Assembly (NCBI GenBank): GCA_016840515.1
Contig: JAEOSF010000019.1
Coordinates: 1-57,719, forward strand
DNA length: 57,719 nucleotides
Source: Candidatus Borrarchaeum yapensis
GTDB lineage: Archaea; Asgardarchaeota; Sifarchaeia; Borrarchaeales; Borrarchaeaceae
Reading direction: 5' to 3'
The position numbers and the translations under genes were made by a program. Position 1 is the first letter of the stretch. Every line of letters starts with the position of its first letter. Under the pieces are notes generated by a model that did not search any database, was not told the origin of the DNA, and saw nothing but the letters and a program-made list of their open reading frames with translations. This document shows, piece by piece, positions 52,267 to 57,719 of this stretch.

Positions 52267-52794
52267 TTGAAGAAGATTACAGCAATGTATTCAATAACTG
52301 TCGGAATTATAAATATACTCTACTGGGCTATTTTAATTGTCACAGCTAATGTGCCTGATTTAGATGCAAACATTATAAGTTTTGGCTTTCATTGGACGTC
52401 TGAATTTTTAATGGCTGGACTGTTAATAATTGCAGGGTATCTGATTTTGTCTAATAACTCTCTTAGTCAAAGAGGCTATTATTTCGCCACAGGCATGTTG
52501 ATCATTGCTATTGTAGGTGCTGTACTCTTTGCCATCATAAACTCTGATTTTATACTTCTTCCTATGGGAATCATAATAACAATAAGCGCAGCGATACTTG
52601 CCATAAAGAATTATGAAGAAAAACGCGATTTCTATTACTTTACAATGGGTAACATCATCTATGCGGCTTTAAACGTCTTTGGAAATACACTACAAAATAT
52701 GGACTCTGCATCATTTACATATCTGTTAATTGCTTTCATATTTGCGATGATTTTAGTATTGCATAGCTTTAAAAGCGAACCTAAGTTTGAATGA
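52267..52794 (+). CDS. Integral membrane protein, about six helices
   Basis: 175 residues, hydrophobic throughout with about five to six helices (for example ITVGIINILYWAILIV, FLMAGLLIIAGYLIL, MLIIAIVGAVLFAIIN and IIITISAAILAIKNYE) and short loops. TTG start at 52267. No family recognised. Lies 78 bp before the P-type ATPase gene on the same strand, so it could be cotranscribed or accessory. Confidence 0.6.
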   Translation: MKKITAMYSITVGIINILYWAILIVTANVPDLDANIISFGFHWTSEFLMAGLLIIAGYLILSNNSLSQRGYYFATGMLIIAIVGAVLFAIINSDFILLPMGIIITISAAILAIKNYEEKRDFYYFTMGNIIYAALNVFGNTLQNMDSASFTYLLIAFIFAMILVLHSFKSEPKFE

Positions 52795-52872
52795 ATTCAT
52801 TTTTTAAAAAACCAGATACACACTGTATCCGTAACATTTTGTTTAAATATTTCTATTCATCAATGTTTATAC

Positions 52873-55449
52873 ATGTATCAGAAAAAATACTGGGCAATGT
52901 CAAGTAAAGATGTTTTAGATCAGTTTAACAGTTCTGAGAAAGGGTTAAGCGAATATCAAGTTAATGAACTCCAAGCCCAGTACGGTTTTAACGAAATAGC
53001 CAAGCCAAAGATTAGAACCAGCTTTTTTGTTCTCTTATCTCAATTTAAAAATCCGTTAATCTTACTTCTGATGGGTGCAAGTATTGTTGCAGCATTTCTA
53101 GGAGATCTTACGGATACAGTGATTATTATAGGCATAGTGTTCCTTAATGGGTTTCTAGGTTTCTTTCAAGAATATAGATCAGAGAAGGCGCTGGAGCGAC
53201 TTAGAACTTATGTTAAGTTCAATGCAAGAGTTATACGCGAGAGCGAGAGGCGGCAGATCGATATCAAGGAACTGGTTCCTGGAGATATAGTTTTGCTGGA
53301 AACGGGTGATGTGGTTCCTGCCGATATGAGGTTTCTAGATATAAATGAATTGTTTATTGATGAATCAGCGTTGACAGGAGAGTCGTATCCTGTTCGAAAA
53401 CAGTTTCAAGAAACATCAGTTGAAAGCCCCGCTATACATGAACTGAAAAATATCGCATTCATGGGTACCTATGTTAGAACTGGAGAGGGCATCGGTGTTA
53501 TTGTAGCTACAGGTAAAAACACATACCTGGGGAAAACCGCACAGCTCTTGAAGAAAATAAAAAGAGAAAGTGAGTTTCAAAAAGACCTGAAGAGCCTAAG
53601 TTATACACTATTAAGAATCGTTTTGGCAAGTGTTGTTCTAATTTTTATTATTAACGTCATTTTTATAAGAGATATTCTCAGTATTATTCTATTTGCGTTA
53701 GCTTTGGCTGTTGGCATGATTCCAGAAGCATTGCCAATAATTATAACCATAACACTTTCGAGCGGAGCACTTCTTCTAGCTAAAAAAGATGTTATCGTAA
53801 AGAGACTAGTCTCCGTTGAAGATCTCGGTAATATTGATGTTATTTGTACTGATAAAACAGGAACGATCACTGAGAACAAACTAACTCTTGAAAAATATAT
53901 GAATGTTAATGGAAATCCAATGGATAAATTGATTCTTTATTCGCTCTTGTGTAACTCGATAAAAAAGGAAAGTAACACAGGCAATCCACTTGATATGGCC
54001 ATTTGGAACTATGCAAAAAAACAATTCGACACAAAGAAACTCGAAGAATACTCCATTATAAAGGAATTCCCTTTTGACTCAAATCGGAAAAGAATGAGTG
54101 TTGTTGTAAGAACAAATAAAACGATCTTCATATCGAAGGGTGCTCCTGAATACATAATTGACTTTTCAACCCACGTGTGGCAGAATGATGAGGTTCTTCT
54201 TCTAGCAGACAAAGAGTCTGCTAGAAAACTCTATGAGGAATATGGAAGCAAAGGTTATAGAGTTATTGCGGTTGCCTTCAAAGAAATTGAAGAAAAGGAA
54301 AATTACAACCTAGACGACGAATTCGGACTTACATTACTTGGCTACATTGCGTTCATGGATCCTCCTAAGGAATCGGCAAAGGAAGCTATTAAACTTAGTA
54401 AGGATCTCGGAATCGAATTCAAAATTTTGACAGGTGATGGGCCTTATGTTTCTAAGGAAATCGCCCGTCTAGTTGGACTAGACTTGACTGATGAGGAAAT
54501 AATGCTTGGTCAAGAGCTTGACAAAATTACAGACATTGAACTTCAAGAAAAGGTAAAGAAAGTAGTCGTCTTTTGTAGAGCAACTCCTGAACATAAATAT
54601 AGAGTGGTTAAGGCTTTAAGAAAAAACGGAAGAATTACTGCTTGCCTGGGTGATGGGGTAAACGATGCCCCAGCACTTAAAGAGGCTGATGTAGGGATAG
54701 CTGTAGATCAAGGATCCGATATTGCAAAAGATGTCGCAGACATTATTTTGCTCCAGAAAAGTTTGAAGGTAATAGTCGACGGCGTCATAGAAGGTAGAAG
54801 AATATTTGGGAATATAGTCAAGTATCTCCTCTATACTGTCTCAGGGAACTTTGGTAATCTTTTTACCGTCGGAGGTGCATCAACAGTATTGCGCTTCCTA
54901 CCTCTACTGCCAGCGCAATTAATCTTATCGAACTTTTTAACAGATGCGCCTACCATTGCTGTTTCAACAGACAATGTTGAAAAGGAAGAATTAATAAGAC
55001 CAAAAAGATGGGACACAAATTACATCTTTAAATTTGGCGGATTACTTGGTATAGTAAGCTCAGTTTTTGATATTGTGTTTATTTTGCTATTACTTTTCGT
55101 TTTTAACGTAAATAATGAACTCTTCCGAACAGCTTTGTTTGCAGAAATCATCTTATCAGAAGTGTGCGTCTTATTCATGATACGAACCAACAAATTATTT
55201 TTGAAAGGTACACCTCCAAGTAAGCTATTGGCTTGGGCATCTTTGTTCACCCTGTTAGTAACCTTTGCGTTGATTTATCTACCTATTAACAGTCTTTTTG
55301 AATTTATCTGGCTTCCTTTGGTCATACTCGGCACCTTGATTCTAGTCGTATTTGGATATGTTATGGCAACGGAACTGGTAAAGTTAACTTACTACAAAAA
55401 GGCAAAGAAGCCAAAAATCAAGCCTATGTCAATGATTAATCCTCTTTAA
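52873..55449 (+). CDS. P-type cation-transporting ATPase, MgtA-like
   Basis: 858 residues, full length. Actuator motif TGESYPVRK (about 168), phosphorylation site CTDKTGTITENKL with Asp 327, nucleotide and hinge motifs ILTGDGP and LGDGVNDAPALKEAD (about 593). M4 has GMIPEALPIIITI, M5 has SGNFGNLFTVGGAS and M6 NFLTDAPTIAVSTDNVE. These resemble P3B MgtA-type magnesium importers (NFGN, S-x-DNVD) more than calcium pumps. Ten membrane helices are expected. ATG start; single or with the small membrane gene upstream. The substrate, Mg or another cation, is inferred. Confidence 0.9.
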   Translation: MYQKKYWAMSSKDVLDQFNSSEKGLSEYQVNELQAQYGFNEIAKPKIRTSFFVLLSQFKNPLILLLMGASIVAAFLGDLTDTVIIIGIVFLNGFLGFFQEYRSEKALERLRTYVKFNARVIRESERRQIDIKELVPGDIVLLETGDVVPADMRFLDINELFIDESALTGESYPVRKQFQETSVESPAIHELKNIAFMGTYVRTGEGIGVIVATGKNTYLGKTAQLLKKIKRESEFQKDLKSLSYTLLRIVLASVVLIFIINVIFIRDILSIILFALALAVGMIPEALPIIITITLSSGALLLAKKDVIVKRLVSVEDLGNIDVICTDKTGTITENKLTLEKYMNVNGNPMDKLILYSLLCNSIKKESNTGNPLDMAIWNYAKKQFDTKKLEEYSIIKEFPFDSNRKRMSVVVRTNKTIFISKGAPEYIIDFSTHVWQNDEVLLLADKESARKLYEEYGSKGYRVIAVAFKEIEEKENYNLDDEFGLTLLGYIAFMDPPKESAKEAIKLSKDLGIEFKILTGDGPYVSKEIARLVGLDLTDEEIMLGQELDKITDIELQEKVKKVVVFCRATPEHKYRVVKALRKNGRITACLGDGVNDAPALKEADVGIAVDQGSDIAKDVADIILLQKSLKVIVDGVIEGRRIFGNIVKYLLYTVSGNFGNLFTVGGASTVLRFLPLLPAQLILSNFLTDAPTIAVSTDNVEKEELIRPKRWDTNYIFKFGGLLGIVSSVFDIVFILLLLFVFNVNNELFRTALFAEIILSEVCVLFMIRTNKLFLKGTPPSKLLAWASLFTLLVTFALIYLPINSLFEFIWLPLVILGTLILVVFGYVMATELVKLTYYKKAKKPKIKPMSMINPL

Positions 55450-55496
55450 AAGCAAAAAACCACCTGGGTTCTTAAACGGTATTCCCTATGTCACCG

Positions 55497-55550
55497 CAAG
55501 TTCGGTCGTTGAAGCAGGAAGCCTCACAGCTTTAGCGTGAGGTAGTTCAC
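55497..55550 (+). mobile_element. IS200/IS605-like right-end scar
   Basis: TTCGGTCGTTGAAGCAGGAA, then stem CCTCACAGC/GCGTGAGG and the terminal GTAGTTCAC (ends 55550). It matches the scars at 1680-1731 and, inverted, 16231-16270. No transposase is near. Its edge falls inside a nucleotidyltransferase reading frame (see next entry), so the element or its remains interrupted that gene; a guide RNA running out of this end would match that gene. Confidence 0.6.
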
Positions 55551-55643
55551 ACTAATTCCTCCAACTATTACATATGGGATTTTTTGTTCGGCAAAATAAG
55601 CTGTAAGTGTCTTTAGTATGTCAAAAAATGCTGTAGTGTTCAT
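55524..55643 (-). pseudogene. Truncated nucleotidyltransferase (MNT/AbiEii-like), cut by IS scar
   Basis: 39 codons starting with ATG 55643, which shares one base with the stop of the gene at 55643-55801 (TAATG). Only the first helix and strand survive (TAFFDILKTLTAYFAEQKIP, then YVIVGGIS), the start of a minimal nucleotidyltransferase whose next strands should hold the catalytic Asp pair. After GGIS the reading enters the IS right end and stops within it. Such proteins are often antitoxins or toxins paired with a small helical gene. Identity rests on this short segment. Confidence 0.5.
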
Positions 55644-55801
55644 TACAAATCATTCCCTGCTTTAACATACTTTTGGTAATTTAATGTGAACACTATGAAT
55701 TCAATACCTTTTTTCAGCATTTCTTCTTCTGTAAAAGTACGGTGCAGGATTGCAGTTTCGATAACTTTTTTAATACGACTATCTAATCTTGATTGCATCA
55801 T
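55643..55801 (-). CDS. Small helical protein coupled to the truncated nucleotidyltransferase
   Basis: 52 residues from ATG 55801, which follows GAGGGA at a good distance; the frame opens at 55834. Reads MMQSRLDSRIKKVIETAILH, then RTFTEEEMLKKGIEFIVFTL. It overlaps the nucleotidyltransferase start by one base, so the two were translated together. It may be the partner protein of that system, left behind after the second gene was cut. Confidence 0.5.
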   Translation of the reverse strand: MMQSRLDSRIKKVIETAILHRTFTEEEMLKKGIEFIVFTLNYQKYVKAGNDL

Positions 55802-55867
55802 AAATAAGTCCCTCGATATATTTACTATTCTCATTTTGAAAATATATTCTTTTCAAACACTTATAGG

Positions 55868-57719
55868 TTAGTCCTGCACAGTGAACAATTGAAATTTTTT
55901 CCTAATCTCGTCAATGATCCATATAGTAGAGCCTATAAATGCTATAATACTCCAATCCATGATTCCAAGCGGTACTAGCTCAAATGCGAGTGTTAATGGA
56001 GGAATAACGAACAAAATAGCGACAAGAAGTACGTCAATAACCAGGAAACCCCATAGAGTCTTGTTCTTAAAGATCCCAACTGAGAATACCGATTTGTTAT
56101 GAGATCGACAATTGAAAGCATTAAACCACTGGAAAATAATCAAAACTACAAAAATTGCGGTTCTTATTTTCGCTGCAGGAGTATCTTGGAATATAAGATA
56201 AAAATAAACCATTAGACTACCCACTACCATTATTAATGCGTAGAAAAGTCCCAATTTGACAGTATCCCGTGATAATATCCGCTGATCAAGCGATCTTGGC
56301 GGTCTATCTAGAAGTCCTTCCTCCTTTGGCTCCATAGCAAGTGAAATATCCAGAAATCCGTCAGTCGCAAGGTTGATCCAAAGAATTTGAATGGGCAGAA
56401 GTAAAACAGGATGGAGAAAGATCGCTAAAGTTAAAATGAGGAGCAAAAGTTCTCCTATATTAGTCGAAAGTAGATAGAGCGCAACACGCCTGAAATTATT
56501 AAAAATATGCCGCCCTTGGTCTATGCCGTCAACAACAGCCTCAAATTTTTCATCTTGCAAAACGACATCAGCAGCTTCTTTAGCAATATCGGTACCTGTA
56601 ATCCCCATTGCAATTCCTATGTCAGCTTGTTTTAGCGCTGGACTGTCATTTATTCCATCTCCTGTCATTGCAACGATAGAACCCTGTTCCTGAAGTGCTT
56701 TAACAATTCGTAATTTGTGTATCGGATTCGTTCGAGAAAACACCTTGGCTTCAGTAACAACTTGTTTCAATTCTTCATCATTCATTTGATCTAAACTATC
56801 GCCTCTGAATGAAGCTTTACCACCAGAATCTGGATTTATTAGACCAATCTCTTCAGCGATAGCGTTTGCCGTTAGTTCGTTATCACCAGTAATCATCTTA
56901 ACAGAAATTCCTGCTAGTTTACTTCTTTCGATGTAATCACGAACCTCTTCTCGTGGTGGGTCATTTATACCGACCAACCCAACAAACTCTATCCCTTCAA
57001 GATCATCTTTAGTAATTTGACGCACGTTGGTTGGTACATATTTAGCTGCGCAAGCCAGTATTCGTAGACCTTGTGAGGCATATTCATCTACAATAGTTTG
57101 GCATTTAGCTGGCATCTCTTTAGCGAAATTTTGTAGGGCTTCAGGTGCACCTTTAACGATTACTAGGTTCTTGTTTTCAAATTCTCTCCCATTTTCTCTC
57201 CCATCATACATCATAGGGCCAAGCTCATGGAGAGTTGCCATGTATTTCCTTGCGCTAGAAAACGGAATTTCAGCAATGCGTGGCCACATTTCGTCGAGTA
57301 TATGCTTATGTAAACCAATTTTTTCGAGTGCTACAATCAATGCTGCCTCAGTAGGTGAGCCTTTAACTCGCCAAAAGTGTGGTGCATCATGTTTCTCCAC
57401 CACAGTACAGCGTCCTCCTCCTTCACATTCGGCATATACTTCAGCATCGTTAGCTAAAGCCATGTATATCAACAATCTTTCTAAGTCAGGATATTGTTTC
57501 AAAGTATCTTTATTAATTGGCTCGTATGCCCCTGGAGGCGCTGCTTCTTCAGGGTAACAAAAACCTGGAGAACGTAGGCATCCTTCTGGTCCATAGCCCT
57601 CAAGATAAATTCCACCACTAAGCGGGTCATATCCGCTTCCGCTTGCCTCATAGATTTGTCCCTTCGTATAAATTCGACGAACCATCATCTCGTTTTTAGT
57701 GAGTGTACCAGTCTTGTCT
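55868..57719 (-). CDS. P-type calcium-type ATPase (5' end outside window)
   Basis: C-terminal two thirds of a P2A-type cation pump. The frame runs off the window: codons before the first ATG (57688) read DKTGTLTKNEM, so the phosphorylated Asp lies at the very edge. Visible are the nucleotide domain (VKGSPTEAALIVALEK, KMITGDNE, AMTGDGINDSPALKQAD) and the C-terminal membrane part. M5 has STNIGELLLLILTLAI and M6 NLATDGFLDISLAMEP; the N-x-x-E and N-x-x-TD residues match the calcium sites of SERCA/PacL pumps. Converges with the MgtA-like gene. The pumped cation is inferred. Confidence 0.92.
   Translation of the reverse strand, partial: DKTGTLTKNEMMVRRIYTKGQIYEASGSGYDPLSGGIYLEGYGPEGCLRSPGFCYPEEAAPPGAYEPINKDTLKQYPDLERLLIYMALANDAEVYAECEGGGRCTVVEKHDAPHFWRVKGSPTEAALIVALEKIGLHKHILDEMWPRIAEIPFSSARKYMATLHELGPMMYDGRENGREFENKNLVIVKGAPEALQNFAKEMPAKCQTIVDEYASQGLRILACAAKYVPTNVRQITKDDLEGIEFVGLVGINDPPREEVRDYIERSKLAGISVKMITGDNELTANAIAEEIGLINPDSGGKASFRGDSLDQMNDEELKQVVTEAKVFSRTNPIHKLRIVKALQEQGSIVAMTGDGINDSPALKQADIGIAMGITGTDIAKEAADVVLQDEKFEAVVDGIDQGRHIFNNFRRVALYLLSTNIGELLLLILTLAIFLHPVLLLPIQILWINLATDGFLDISLAMEPKEEGLLDRPPRSLDQRILSRDTVKLGLFYALIMVVGSLMVYFYLIFQDTPAAKIRTAIFVVLIIFQWFNAFNCRSHNKSVFSVGIFKNKTLWGFLVIDVLLVAILFVIPPLTLAFELVPLGIMDWSIIAFIGSTIWIIDEIRKKFQLFTVQD

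Overview
The window reads as a piece of an AT-rich archaeal chromosome. Archaeal markers are a proteasome alpha subunit, an archaeal-type threonyl-tRNA synthetase, a tungsten aldehyde ferredoxin oxidoreductase (AOR), a gamma-alpha fused 2-oxoacid:ferredoxin oxidoreductase, a THUMP (Tan1-type) protein, a DUF504/MJ1316 protein and AbrB and winged-helix regulators. A protein with a MIT-like domain (the module that binds ESCRT tails) and a tandem roadblock-like protein make an Asgard archaeon my first guess. That is inference, because no ribosomal RNA gene is present. Many genes start with TTG or GTG behind clear Shine-Dalgarno (SD) sequences.

Layout. 1-5.4 kb: 3' part of thrS, a coiled-coil protein and two tandem CinA-like genes. 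5.5-9.7 kb: small unknown genes, then two paralogous P-loop ATPases with C-terminal winged helices, followed by an AT-rich spacer carrying TTCGAA sites in 9-bp phase. 9.7-12.9 kb: small Cys-rich and tiny genes, an isoprenylcysteine-methyltransferase-like membrane protein and a methyltransferase. 13-16.1 kb: two iron alcohol dehydrogenases flanking a small unknown gene; a third copy lies at 23.6-24.9 kb. 16.2-18.9 kb: an IS200/IS605 scar, then a tiny ORF ending in five CGA Arg codons, competing inverted repeats and lysX, an isolated LeuA-type regulatory domain and a winged-helix gene behind twin palindromes. 19-22.9 kb: unknown genes, a tnpB element and an M20 peptidase. 25-31.8 kb: roadblock-like gene, a 380-bp tnpB-less IS605-type element, psmA, AOR, a 4-TM protein, a decayed GNAT gene and a secreted GH114-like protein. 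31.9-41.4 kb: orphan Eco57I-type methyltransferase, AbrB plus membrane methyltransferase, DUF504, THUMP, 2-hydroxyacid dehydrogenase, a secreted DNRLRE protein, threonine ammonia-lyase, HEPN and an unknown helical protein. 41.6-44.5 kb: three secreted paralogues, the middle one fused to membrane segments and two winged helices. 44.7-57.7 kb: small membrane proteins, the MIT protein, an isocitrate/isopropylmalate dehydrogenase scrap, an amidohydrolase, the 2-oxoacid oxidoreductase, an F420/flavin-type oxidoreductase and two converging P-type ATPases separated by an IS scar that truncates a nucleotidyltransferase gene.

Functionally, the ferredoxin-linked enzymes (AOR, 2-oxoacid oxidoreductase) and three iron alcohol dehydrogenases fit an anaerobic metabolism that interconverts 2-oxo acids, aldehydes and alcohols. 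The parts most likely to hold undescribed biology are the secreted-paralogue/membrane winged-helix locus (41.5-44.5 kb), the possible leader-peptide attenuator before lysX (16.56-16.86 kb) and the phased TTCGAA array beside the two ATPase/winged-helix genes (9.1 kb). IS200/IS605-type ends without tnpB recur at four places. I saw no tRNA, rRNA or CRISPR array.
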